From: Rhynchonema sp. JSB1_4
Taxonomy: Eukaryota; Nematoda; Chromadorea; Monhysterida; Xyalidae
NCBI GenBank assembly: GCA_030248065.1
Contig: JASAMV010008372.1
Span: 1-46,423, forward strand
Length of the DNA stretch: 46,423 nucleotides
Direction: 5' to 3'
Shown: in pieces, positions 13,705 through 25,286 of the stretch
How positions within the stretch are numbered: position 1 is the stretch's first letter
Layout: each line of letters begins with the position of its first letter
Position numbers and translations under genes: made by a program
Notes under the pieces: model-generated
What the model saw: the letters and a program-made list of their open reading frames with translations, nothing else
Told to the model about the DNA's origin: nothing
Databases searched by the model: none

Positions 13705-14364
13705 CATAATGTAGGTGTTCATTGGGAAAGATTGTGTAGCCCTGTGCACCAGCTGCTGAGAACTTTGTTGCTGCCGACAACCACTGCGCGTCTCTGCTTG
13801 TTTCGTCTGGGGTGGGCTCGCGTGCAGATCATCACTAAATTTCTCAATCCATCAGGAGCGCATATTCTCAGTGTGACTCACGGACATTGCGCGACCGGTA
13901 GCTTGAAAAACAAAACAGCGCTGCTCTGTTTTGACCATATGAACATGCCGACAATGAGAGGACGGCCGCAATCGCCGTTTTTATCCCCTTGCTTCTGCTG
14001 TTGGTTCGTGGAGCCCCAGATCGAGCCTCGTGATGACACCGAGAATTCACTTGCGTCCGTCGCCAGAAATTGCCGCTTCGAACAGCCCAGTATGCTTGAC
14101 GGTTCGAATTGTTACGGATGGCAAGGTTTGTTGCTGAGATTTGTGTTAAGCAGGTACAGTATGCACACACCTTACTTTCGTCTCGCTAATTTCCGCAACC
14201 CCACACTGATGGGATCATACTTATTGACTAAAATTTATCCATCGTCGGTTTTGACACTGAAACAAAATAGATCAAAAAGGTTGGCAGCTTTCTTGACTCT
14301 GCTTGACGTTCTTTCTCTATATATCCTTCCTCCTGCACGCTTGATAAGACTATGTATCTGTTAA
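13627..14364 (+). other. 245-codon uncharacterised ORF, coding status doubtful
   Basis: This is the longest unspliced frame in the window outside the repeats. It starts inside the right half of a MITE and runs on into unique sequence. I recognise no domain, and the composition (many Cys, Arg, Leu and Ser, no repeated pattern) gives no clue. A frame of this length is unlikely by chance at this base composition, but its start within a transposon argues against a conserved gene. It could be an unrelated exon or a chance run. Confidence 0.2.
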
Positions 14365-15331
14365 ACAACGACAACCAACCAACAGCTCATAAATGAACAA
14401 ATCAAATGCGACAAAGCGTTCGAATGTCAAAATGGGCTCGTTTTTTGCTCTTTGTCCCTGTCCAATGAGTCGCAAATGCAAGAACTTGCTTAGACTCGCT
14501 TTTCTCAAATAAGCCTCATAGAACGTTCTTGGATAAGTTGCATGGTATGCCCGGTTTAGACATGGTTTTCCCCTCGCATGCCTAAACTTTTTTGTGGCTT
14601 GCTGTCCTATCTTCAGCGCTTGTCCCCGCTCATGTTGCAGCATGCTGTTTGCTTTTCAGCCGCCGTTGTTGCTTTCGATAAAGCACCATCCGGTGGTGTT
14701 TGGCTTTGATTAACGCTGTCTTGCAATGACCGTCGTTCTTAACTCGTTACTAACCCAACACGCCAACTAATAACATGCTTTCATACCTATATTTTATGTC
14801 TTTTGGAGTTTTACTTTTGTTGTCTGCATGAGAAGTCCCTTCCCTTGGATACCTAATGATTTCTGAGTTTGCACAAAATCACACCTCAGACCAAAAACAT
14901 TTGTACTTGGTACCATGTTCAGACTTTCAAAGCTCCTGTTTTGGTCCACATGTTCGGGCTCTAATCGGTCGTTCATGAGTGAAAACTTCGGAACCTGTTG
15001 TCGTTGGATGGGCCGTTTCTGTCTGCTTCCCGCTTGTTGCACGTTGGTATTTATTATTTGGCCCGGCCATTAATGTTTGAGCCCCTCAACAGAATATTGA
15101 ACAGCAGAAAAGCTCAAGTTACTGAGCACCGACTTTACCGAACACCATACGTCATTATCAAGGTCGGTAAGTCGCTTAAAAATGAATGCATGGTGTGTCG
15201 CGTGACCGCTGACAAGCAAACTGTCATGCATAATCGATATGCGGCAAGTAAAAAAAGTAGTCTTCGAAGTGAACAGTAGGAACTACCATGCTTATCAAAA
15301 AATTGTTTCATTCCTTATTCTGCCACTTCAG
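14365..15331. other. upstream region of the channel gene
   Basis: No domain-bearing exon is visible. A good splice acceptor (CCACTTCAG, ending 15331) is followed by a stop-free stretch in frame with the channel start at 15520. Part of this region may therefore be an intron after an unseen 5' exon. Otherwise nothing is recognised. Confidence 0.35.
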
Positions 15332-15519
15332 ATCATCAACAATCTTCGTCCAGCAGCAACAGCAGGCAATCGTCTTCGTCTTACCACAGCTCCGCTAACT
15401 GTTGTTGTTACGAACAGCACCTACCCAGTGTCCCTTCCATCACCACCTCCGACCACCCAACCAGACCTTTTCACCCATCGCGGGGCCTCAACGGCTGTCC
15501 TGAACTTCGTGCGTTCACA
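15332..15519 (+). other. possible N-terminal extension or 5' UTR of the channel gene
   Basis: The frame of the 15520 start is open from the acceptor at 15330-15331 onwards. It would add about 62 residues rich in Ser, followed by Cys-Cys-Cys and Pro/Thr. I prefer the start at 15520 because a signal peptide should be at the terminus. A longer form starting in an unseen exon would bury the hydrophobic stretch. The preference is inference. Confidence 0.3.
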
Positions 15520-18500
15520 ATGGGTGTGTGTCTGATGTGTCTGATCATGGCCGGCTTCTGCGCCGAAATGGTCAAGCTGGAGTCGCTACCGATCTCACAC
15601 GATTTTCTCAAAATGCTACACAACGTCACCAAATATAATCGATTTGCGACGCCAACGCAGTTTCTCAGTCAGTCGCGGGGTGTCTTTTTGCTCACAATTT
15701 GTATAACAATTCCGTATTTTTGTTCGTTTATTGTCCTTTCTTGAATGATTAACACCAGGGAACAACCAATCTTGAATTAATGCACACGATCGAAATTAAA
15801 AACTACCACAAATTTCCAGATCGCTCAACTGTTGTGCAGTTATCAATCTATATCGAAGCCCTATCGTCATTCAGTCCAAAGACTATGGTCAGTGGTACCG
15901 CAGGAACTTTGTATTTCCACTGTACCTAAAATTGCAAAATCTGAAAAATTACGATTGTAGGATTATCAGCTGGATGTTTACTTTCAACAAGAATGGGTTG
16001 ACACAAGGCTCAAACATGACAGCGAAAAGCGACTGCTATTGCGCGACAAACACACTTTCGAAATGCTATGGCATCCTGATGTTAGCAATTATTTTCTATT
16101 AATTTTTGTGCTCCTTTTCATTGTATTTACTTCTTGCAGCTCTATTTCGCGAACGCGAAACACTCTGCCTTCCAAGATGTCACAATGCCAAATTTTCTCG
16201 CGTGGATCTACCAAAATGGCTCAGTATTTTATGATGCCAGGTGCAGAAGACTTGCATTTAAAGATATTTAGTGAATTTAAAAAACAACTTTCCTTTTTAG
16301 GATATCACTTACGGTCATCTGCATGATGGACTTGTCAAAATATCCCCTTGATTCACAAAAGTGCGAACTGAGGATAATGAGCTGTTCGTCAACTTTTCTA
16401 ATTGTTTCTCGATGCCATTTTTTATCCAAGCCAATTTCTTTACTGCTTTATCCAGATGCCTACGACGATACTCAACTGAAAATCGAGTGGTCGAGTAAAG
16501 TGAATCCAGTGCTGTGGAACGACGCCATCAAAATGCCTGACATGCACCTGACAAACATCACCACTGATACGTGTCCCGGCGAATATGCTACTGGTTCGTC
16601 TTTCAAAGTGGCCATTGAATTGCAAAATGAAACAAAAATGAAGTACCGAACACAGCATTTTATGCTTCTTTCACTAAGATGTTTCCGAGGCTCGAACACG
16701 GCGACCGAGTTGGGTCCGAAAAAGTGGAAGGTTCAGCTATAACTCACCAGACGTTTTAAAATCAGCACGTGGTACTCAAATTTCTTAACTTGTCTCAAAC
16801 TCGGCCGATTTTCTCTGACAAACTGCTTTAACGATGAATGTCCATCTGCCAGGCAACTGGTCGTGTGTACGTATCCTATTGTACGTGCAACGCGAGCTGA
16901 TGCACCACGTCATGCAAACGTATCTGCCATCGGCCCTCATCGTCGTGATCTCGTGGTTCTCGTTCTGGCTGGACGTCGATGCAGCGCCAGCCAGAGTATC
17001 GCTCAGCATCACCACCTTGCTCACTGTGTCCACTCAGGCAAACACCGTCAAAATGTCGCTACCGGAGGTTAGACTGAGATGCGTTGGATCAGAAGCATCT
17101 TGGACACGAGGAATTTTTTGATCAGAAAAGCGTTCTGGTATTTTGGGAATAGGATCATCATCATCTTGACAAAAGCGTAGCTCGCGCTGATGAACCAGCT
17201 GCACTGCGTTAAATGAAGGTATTCGGTCCAAAAATGTCTAAAAGGTCAAAAGTCCACCTCGAACAGTTCATAAACGTGTGGTCTGGATGACCGATGTTTC
17301 AGGTCTCCTATATGAAAGCAATCGACGTGTGGATGAGCGTCTGCATGACATTTGTCTTCGGCGTCATGATAGAATTTACAATCTGCCACTACGCCAGAAA
17401 CAGAAAGGAGAAACAACCGGCAGAAAAGAGTGTCATGGGACCACAGGTCAGATATGATTCATTGGCGTTAAAATCGTAAATTCTCAAAAACCAATCTAAT
17501 CTGAAGGACAACAATATGAAGAGACGGTTAAGCAACAGAGCTCGGGTAAAAACTACTTTCTTGCAACTTTGGACTGATTATGGCACATGGGGCTACAATT
17601 AGAACTTCTTATAGCACTCTTCCTACTAAACCCGACTCTCTTCTTGTTTTAATCTGTCTCAACCGCTTTTCAGAAGGTAACTCAGACCGCAGCTGTTGCC
17701 GCAGATAACTTGACTAGTAATAATTTCAGTAACACCCTCAGTGCGTGGTTTTTGCAGCACACTGTTCCATGTTCACTGAGTTACAACGTCGTTTAAGTTA
17801 ATTTGACAAACCCAAATGTTCCTTGCGTTTTAAAGTCACTCTTCTACATACTTCTTGTTGCGTGAAAACATTCTTTGTTGGTTTAACTGAAGTCGTCCTA
17901 CTGTCAGGTTAGTATGTATGATTTCTAGTGATTGTCCCTTGTCAAAGACTATAATAGTCTGATTTTTTTGTGATCATAAGCTTGAAAATGCGCAAGGCTT
18001 GCTACCTGTGCATTTTTTGCGATTCAAATTTTTTTTGTTGCCAATGTTTTGGCTCCAACTTGGTATTATGGGTTTCGTTTGATACGATTCAGTTGTCGTT
18101 TTATTGCATGACCATTTTAAGGGGACAGCATTAACAGGCTCTTAGTTCTGGTACAATGTGTTCGTTCCGCGCTGTATGTGCAACAGCACTAATCTGTTTG
18201 CATACGCGCTTAAAAATCGTTGGTTCTGAACGGGAAGGACAGTATGTGTCATTGTCGTTAATTAAAAAGTAAAGGTCGGTTTATACTCTGACTGCCTGGC
18301 AGTAGCAGTCAGAAGTTTGTGACTGCCCGTTCGGTCAGCTCATTAACAGAGCAAGAACAGCAGACGGCAGACAGAGCAGAACAGGCAATCACCACAGTCA
18401 ATCACTGCCTTGTCGGGCACTTCTGCGTGGTAGTGGTTTCTTCGGATTATAATTTATACTTCGCGGAAGTCAGAAATATAAATCGATCTTTACCATTCGA

Positions 18501-19538
18501 ATTGTTTAATTGTAATTCGCATTTCCGTTTCAGGGACTCGCAGCTGCAGTCGGTCTGGCCGGTCAATCAGCCTTGTTAGCCAGAAGGGGGTCAAGAGAGA
18601 CGCAAAGCACCGTGCTCAGTCCATCTGCAACGCCTTTCATTGTGTGTCCTGTTTTGTTTGCTTAAATAATTCACAGAAAATACACAAACGACCTTCAAAA
18701 CTTATTTTGTAACTTTGTACCTAGTACTGTCACAGAACATACTACATCCAGGACAGTTAACAAGCTCACAGTTTGGTCAGCGTGTATGACAATGTCAAGC
18801 GCGACGGCAATTGCACGGTTCGTAGGTGGATCTGCGTGTGGATTATACCAGTGAGAACGGTGTCCATACAGTTGACATGTCACACGCGACCAAACACTGC
18901 GTTTGATTAAGCCAAGATGCCATTGCCAAGTCACAGGCGCACTCGCATTTCAGCAACGCAAGCCGCAGAACAGCACCAACTACAACGCAGTGCCGCCCGG
19001 CCAGTACGCCATATCAGAGGAGTCGACGACACTGCTCGACAACAGCAACAATGACAACGACGACTATGGTGAAGGCGCGCGAAACACGTTGGCATCATCA
19101 ACATTAAGTACTCCGGCTGCAAGTCCTAATATCAACAACATTCAGTTGACACATCGTGGCAACGCAACAACACACAACAACAGACAACACAATCAACAAC
19201 AACAACAACAACAACAACAGATGAACAACAAGAAGACGGTGAACATCGAGGAGACAGCGTTGTCGGACAGTCACGGCAGCGACAGTCTGGCGGCGTTGCG
19301 ACGGAAACAGTCGACCAGCAACAGTCGACCGCCGGTGGACCTACGAGGCGCCTTCATGCGCAGCGCCACGCAGAACACGCAAAAGTGGCTGACGACACTC
19401 AGGAGTCTGCAGGGACGCAAAGCTGCTCAACGGATCGACAATCGTTGTCGACTGCTGTTCCCAGTGGCCTTTCTCGTATTCAACCTGGTCTATTGGTTCT
19501 ACTATCTATTCTTTGCACCCGATGGCTACAGTAAATAG
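15520..19538 (+). CDS. Cys-loop ligand-gated chloride channel subunit (GluCl/GlyR-like), ten exons
   Basis: It encodes one subunit of a pentameric plasma-membrane anion channel. Proposed exons are 15520-15679, 15820-15887, 15961-16080, 16140-16240, 16301-16383, 16456-16593, 16853-17067, 17303-17446, 18534-18641 and 18954-19538. All have GT/AG borders and every phase matches, giving about 573 residues. The start gives a signal-like MGVCLMCLIMAGFCA. The ligand domain shows WHPDLYFANAK, then the Cys-loop with C, 13 residues, C and a PLD motif (16319-16363), SYAYD formed across a splice, and a second Cys pair spaced by 10 (loop C). M1-M3 lie in exons 7-8; M2 opens with PAR at the selectivity filter and keeps Leu 9', so anion selectivity is expected. 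Exon 10 holds a long intracellular loop with poly-Gln and then M4 (FNLVYWFYYLFF), followed by a stop. Exon 9 is the least certain. The ligand (glutamate, glycine, GABA, histamine or other) cannot be assigned. Confidence 0.95.
19190..19221 (+). repeat. CAA/CAG repeat encoding poly-Gln in the channel intracellular loop
   Basis: Tandem CAA triplets encode a run of nine glutamines within an Asn/Gln/His-rich part of the M3-M4 loop of the channel. Such a run is expected to vary in length between alleles. It lies in the poorly conserved cytoplasmic loop, so it should not affect pore formation. Confidence 0.85.
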
Positions 19539-19559
19539 CATGTTTTTGAGACCTATAGC

Positions 19560-20643
19560 TTAAAGTGACTCTACAATTGATCGTTGACCGCGTTTGTTTG
19601 CAGTCATTTTTTCAGAAAATGAAGACTAGGTCTCAGAAACCCAGATTTAGGACATAGATTTTCAAGTCGTTGCTTTGTGACGTTTCACGGAGCCCACACA
19701 TTTTTACAGGAGGAGAAAAAATGAAAAAAGTTTGAGGCAGGCCTGTGCGAAACACAAGGTAATCCAATAGAAGATATTTTCAGCGTTTTATACTCAGACG
19801 TTTTTCTGTTAAACGAGACATAAAGCATTGTGCGAAACGCCATGTGTGATACATAATAAACGAAACACTCCAAAAAATCAAGCCATTTTAAAGCACCCTT
19901 TTACTCTAGCATAATTTTAAGCATCTGTGGCGAATGAAATAAGTTGTCAATTAGAAATAAAAATCGTCTAATTATCTGGTATTCAGGATGTGCTTTTCGT
20001 TTTTCAAAACCCTACACAGCTCACACAATGTTTACCACAACATGCGCAAGGCACCCATTCCCACAGCGCACACACACAAAGCTGAAACATTATCCCCGGC
20101 CGGCTGTGTGTTGTCGTTGTGTGTGCGCTGTGCGTGGTCTGAATGGCTGCCTTTTGCGCATGTTGTGGTAAACATTGTGTGAGCTGTGTAGGGTTTTGAA
20201 AAACGAAAAGCACATCCTGAATACCAGATAATTAGACGATTTTTATTTCTAATTGACAACTTATTTCATTCACCACAGATGCTTAAAATTATGCTAGAGT
20301 AAAAGGGTGCTTTAAAAAGGCTTGATTTTTTGGAGTGTTTCGTTTATTATTTATCACACATGGCGTTTCGCACAATGCTTTATATCTCGTTTAACAGTAA
20401 AACGTCTGAGTATAAAACGCTGAAAATATCTTCTATTGGATTACCTTGTGTTTCGCACAGGCCTGCCTCAAACTTTTTTCATTTTTTCTCCTCCTGTAAA
20501 AATGTGTGGGCTCCGTGAAACATCACAAAGCAACGACTTGAAAATCTATTTCCTAAATCTGAGTTTCTGATACCTAGTCTTCATTTTCTGAAAAAATGAC
20601 AGCAAACAAACGCGGTCAACGATCAATTGTAGAGTCACTTTAA
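19560..20643. mobile_element. 1.08-kb near-perfect palindrome (foldback element) just after the channel stop
   Basis: Two arms of roughly 500-540 bp are inverted copies of each other, centred near 20100 (GGCCGG). They differ by only scattered substitutions and a few indels near the centre. The ends are TTAAAGTGACTC and GAGTCACTTTAA, so TTAA occurs at both outer borders. This would fit a TTAA target duplication, but the palindrome itself makes that ambiguous. It carries no coding capacity. It starts 21 bp after the channel stop codon, and candidate AATAAA signals for that gene (19855-19860, 19956-19961) lie inside the left arm. Confidence 0.85.
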
Positions 20644-21497
20644 ACCTAACATGTATCCACAGGCCATCCACAGCTTGAGTTATTGGACTATGTTTGGACT
20701 ATCCTAGTTGGGCGGTGCCATCCGTTACTGTGATGTAACTGTGAGTAACTTGTAGATAGCTGCTCCGGCTGTATCGCAACAAATGAGCGAACTACGCCGT
20801 TCAAATAAAGATTTAGGGTTTGTTTGGGTTCACACACGCCACAATTTATTATATCATGTTATCATACCTGTTTTGTACATAAGATTGTTTTGTTAGCTTC
20901 CACTGAAGTAGTGGGTTACTTTTTGAGCAAAGTTTTATGGATAATAGCTCAAATAAAGGGTTTTTTTGAATGGGTCGTCCTGGCAACAAAGATGCAATGA
21001 TGAAAGTAAACCTGTATTTAAAAAACATTGTGTGACAGACGCTTGTTACCATACCCTCGCCTGTTACAGAGGGTGATGCAACTTTAGTTCAACAAAAAGA
21101 CACACGAAAATAATCCAATCGTTTTTTTCAACAACTCTGCATGAGCTCCACGGTATGTGACCACAATCAGTCATAATTAATTGTGAATAGGGCGTTCGTG
21201 TTTGGGCTGATATCCTGCCATTCTCACAATCATCTATGCTTTGGATCACATGAACCACCAATAATGTAATATCATTCATTTGTTCGCTAGAAACCTTTAC
21301 AATACATAGGGCAAAGAAAATTAAAAAGTCACGGAACCTGCATACAAACTGCACTGTTTTCAAGCGAGGTACCCAATCTGAAACAGCGAATCAGAATAAG
21401 AAAAAACAAGCGAAGCAAGATGCAAATGAGTTACGCAAACCCTGCAGTGCCCTACTCTGCAAATGAACAGAACAGTTGCTCGGTTGGACAAAGGAGC
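20644..21497. other. intergenic, nothing recognised
   Basis: This spacer lies between the palindrome and the foldback element at 21498. Open frames are short and unremarkable on both strands. Confidence 0.4.
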
Positions 21498-22085
21498 TAC
21501 AGTACCAGATGCAATTCTGGGCGATCCTGAGCCTGCACAGTAAAGAAAAGAAACCAGCGGAGCCTGCAGGCGCCGCCGCCCAGCCTGCGCCGCCTCCGCC
21601 GAGCCTGCAGGCTCAGCAAGTACGCCCCTGGTTTTGGTACGTTTGTGTACAAACAATATTTGTGTATTTTGTCTTCTCGTCTTGGTTGCATTGTAAAAAG
21701 TTAAGTTAATGTGAAGGGCACGAAGACGCTGGGCAATTTGAATGTTGTTGTAACCCAATTTCTTGGATTGTTTCTCGCGCAAACTAACTGCAATACTTTG
21801 CGACAACCGCGCTCACGATTGAACGTTTGTAGTTGACGGACATGTTGTTTCACTTTTCGTATGGTATGTAAATAGCTGGTTTGTTTCGATTTGGCATTGT
21901 TAACTTTTTTGACAATGCAATGAAGACGAGAAGACAAAATACACAAATAATGTTTGTACACAAAAGCGCCAAAACCAGGGGCGTACTTGCTGAGCCTGCA
22001 GGCTCGGCGGAGGCGGGTGCAGGCTGGGCAGCGGCGCCTAGCCTGCGCAGGCTCAGGATCGCCTAAAATTGCAGCTGGTACTGTA
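21498..22085. mobile_element. TACAGT-type foldback element, copy C with different subterminal repeats
   Basis: The left tip TACAGTACCAGATGCAATTC is mirrored by GAATT-less GCAGCTGGTACTGTA at the right, ending 22085. The inverted arms contain GAGCCTGCAGGCTC palindromes and a GGCGGAGGCGG block. The 'tgtgtattttgtcttctcgtc' region recurs inverted nearer the centre. The tips match the 10263 and 13509 elements, but the subterminal arrays are unrelated to theirs. It is probably non-autonomous and TA-targeting. Confidence 0.75.
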
Positions 22086-22420
22086 TAGGGTACATACGAG
22101 TTACAGCGACACACATACATACGTACTTCTGTTCATCAAGGACTTTGGTTTCACGTGTGCTCGACTTTTTCTGGGACATAGTGTGCCGCCAGCTGGCAAA
22201 CAACACATTTTTAATATGAACAGCTTGGTGCCGTACATCCTTTGTTTAGTTGGACCACAATAAGTTGAAGAATATACTTGCCACACTTCAACAGCATACA
22301 GTAGGGGACAGTGTGCCAGGAGATCGAAGGAAAATACAGAGGAAGATTAACACTGACAGCTGAGATGACTTAGAAATACCAAGCTGCAACTAAGAAAGAA
22401 ATCTTCAAGTTACATATCAA
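22086..22420. other. 3' flank of the GPCR gene, nothing recognised
   Basis: This is the region immediately downstream of the GPCR stop (the gene is on the minus strand). I see no clear AATAAA on that strand and no further exon. Confidence 0.4.
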
Positions 22421-24255
22421 TCACACACTATCAGCTCTTTTTATCAGATTTGCAGCTGTGCATGTACCCAAGAAATACAACGATTTTATGTTGCCGGATT
22501 GACACTGCTGCCGGCCGGCAGTTGTCGCTTGCCAGACAGCAGTGCGAACATTGCACGCCTGATGGCGGGTCACATACAGCACAATGTTGCACATGGGATT
22601 GACAAACGACAGTACTGTCCATGCAGCGGCCAGATAGTAACCCAACTTAGTCGGAAACAACAATCCTGTGATGATTTGTAATACCGTGGGTAGGATTTGA
22701 AACAGGAACGTACATGTGGCCGACAGTCCGAGGGTTACGGTAATACGACGTTGTGTCTTGATTTGCTGCGCGAGCACAACGGCATGCTGTTTGGTGTTGC
22801 TGTTCATCTTGTGCACATAGCGTTTGTACAACAGAGGTATGACCATGTACAGTATGACACTCGCAGTGCCTGTGAGCATGCGCAGTAGCAACATGAGCAA
22901 CCCGACCGGCCGATTGCCCACGGTCGAGCCCGACACACAAAGGGCGTCCGTGCTCTCGTGCGCATTACGCAGTCCGATGATCAAGTACACGACAAACGAC
23001 AGAACGCTCACCAAAAAGAACAACGCACAAACACGCCAAACAGATTTTAGACTCAAGCCCATATATCTTACGGGCCAGACCATGGCGAAAAATCGTTCGA
23101 GACTCATCAACAGCAACATGTTTCCAGTCAGGGGGTAGGCCAATGTCCACAGCAGTGCCGGCGAAGAGGTCATACAGTACAGAGTGGTCACTTTGGTCGT
23201 TGCCTCGCCCGACAAAATTTTCAGCGTTCGGTCAATTGCTGTGGTGAAGAGAGCGAGCCCTGCAAGCATGTACAGTATATGCACAGCGCGACCGTGGGCG
23301 TAGTGTGTCGATGTCGATGTTAGTCCGAGAGACTGCCATTAGCCTGTGCTAATTACGCAGCAAGCAGTGATGTCTAACGCGAGCAGAAAACCGGCTCGCA
23401 GGTTTTTCGGTGCCATGTCGTCACGTGGTCATCTGGTCCCTGACGATGACCACCCCATGCACCACCCGTCTGCAAGTGCAGGTCGAAAAACAAGACACAC
23501 GCTGCACAACTCATATTGATCACCGCTGTACATGGTGGGCCGAAAGTGATAGGCCCCCGCGCATGATCACGTGACAGAAAGACACGTGCCATCCTCACCG
23601 AGCACAGCATCGGCCACCGCCAATGAGCACACGCTGGCGTACTCCTTGCGTTCACGCAACTGTTTGCAGGGCCGCTTTCACAATCATCCGGTTTCCGGAA
23701 TCCGGTTTCCGGTTTCCGGAATTCAAATCTCAAAATGAATCCGGTTTCCGGTTTCGGAATCCGGTTTTTATTTTCCGGTTTCCGGTTTCCTTTTCCCAGC
23801 CGGAAGTCTTTACAATCATCCGGTTTCCGGTTTCCGGATTTATAACTCACGCGGTTTAAAGTTCTATATCAACGAACCGATTCCTTTCCAGCTGTCACAT
23901 AACGCACTCTGTGCATGTTACAAAAGGAGACTTTGCTGTTTTTTGGAGCTCTGCATTTTGACCGCAGGCCCAATTTTGGGCAACAGATTGTTCGACATAT
24001 TCTTGAGACATCGATGGGACAAACATCTTATGTATACATATGTATATTGTGTAGCTGCATCTATTTTGACCATTCAAAGTTTTCTATCTGTATTTGACGT
24101 TATGTGCTTTATGAGCGTTTATATTGTGTGGTCAGCGCTGTTGAGCATGGCAACATTATGCCGAAGTTGTCTTCATGCGGAGGTTTACAGGCAATCCGCC
24201 AGCTCATGGCACTCGCACGCACACGCTGCATGCTGCATTACTGCCGTCAATGAAT

Positions 24256-24312
24256 GCATTCTCTATTCTATTCTATTCTATTCTATTCTATTCTATACTA
24301 GTCTATTCTCTG
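24256..24312. repeat. TTCTA pentanucleotide microsatellite
   Basis: About seven tandem copies of TTCTA with slight decay at the right end, inside the transposon that interrupts the GPCR. Confidence 0.85.
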
Positions 24313-24497
24313 CAGCTATCCGTTGAAACATCCCCAAATTTTGCAACAGTGTAGAAATGTGTTATGGCAAGCAGCAAATGAAAACCGGATAAATTAAACA
24401 GCGGTCATCAAAGTATGACACTCACCCAAAGTGCACATTTTGTTTAGAAAATGGCGTGTGCTGCTCCATGCACTGCGTGTATAAAAAGTGCCATGAG

Positions 24498-25184
24498 CAG
24501 GGTTGGGCAAAAAAAAAATTTTTTTTTTTTAAAAAAAAAATTTTTTTTTTTAAAAAAAAAAGGATTTTGAAAAATTTTTTTTTTTTAAAAAAAAAATTTT
24601 TTTTTAAAAATTTTCGGGGAAACAAAATGTTCTAAAACGTCCAAAAATGGCCTTTTTGGGGGTTATTTTTTGTCATTTTTTCTCAAGGGTCGAAAAATTT
24701 TCTTCACAAAATCACCTTTGGGGCATGTATTTGGTACCTAAGATACCCCAAATGATGTTATTATACCTTCCCTTGGTACATGGACACAGTATCATGTACT
24801 ACATGGTACTTTGATGTCATCCCATCGGGTCGTATATCGCTGTTCAGCTCCCAATTTTCTCAGCTTATATTCTCAATTCTGTGTGGTTTATGAGTGAATC
24901 TTGCTTATTCGGCCACAAACTGTTGTGTCCGATACAAGAGCAGCAATCATCGGTCATATCAAGAAGACTGTTGTCGTACCGAAATGCGTACACCGTTGAT
25001 AAGTGATACCAATCAAAAAGTGACTTGTCAATTAAAGTTGTATTTTTTGCGATTTTGCGCGTTTTTTAGGAAATTTGGTATTTCCGAATCTCAGGCTTTT
25101 TAAAAAAAAATTTTTTTTAAAAAAAAAAAATTTTTTTTTAAAAAAAAAAACTTGTTTAAAAAAAAATTTTTTTTTCCAACCCTG
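24498..25184. mobile_element. nested MITE with poly-A/poly-T subterminal blocks
   Basis: The tips are CAGGGTTGGGCAA (left) and CCAACCCTG (right), immediately followed inside by alternating runs of A and T about 10 long. Perfect hexamer CATGAG flanks both sides (24492-24497, 25185-25190). The CAGGG tip suggests hAT, although that family normally makes 8-bp duplications. A one-base slip would give GCATGAGC. It sits inside the larger element and is therefore younger. Confidence 0.75.
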
Positions 25185-25286
25185 CATGAGCGATGGATTG
25201 CTATACTGTAGTCAGTATACTGTACAAGATGCTAATTACTCATCTTGAGATGTTGTTCTACTGGACTTCCGTACTGTTCAACTTAG

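Noticed and set aside
16323..16742. Single 139-codon exon of the channel
   Set aside because: The open frame runs through two introns. Splicing at 16384-16455 restores SYAYD, and the donor at 16593 restores TG-NWSC in loop C. The read-through versions break conserved motifs.
23260..23284. GPCR exon 3 starting further upstream (GTG frame at 23284)
   Set aside because: The acceptor TTGCAG at 23260-23261 joins in phase to ...VADAVLG and gives a normal TM2. The upstream codons are intronic and meet a TAA.
23374..23850. 158-codon minus-strand ORF (Arg/Lys/Pro-rich)
   Set aside because: Half of it is the CCGGTTTCCGG array and the rest is GPCR exon and intron read in the wrong frame.
24498..25184. 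Poly(A) tails of retrotransposed sequences
   Set aside because: A and T runs alternate symmetrically inside inverted tips with flanking CATGAG, which fits a TIR element and not a 3' tail.
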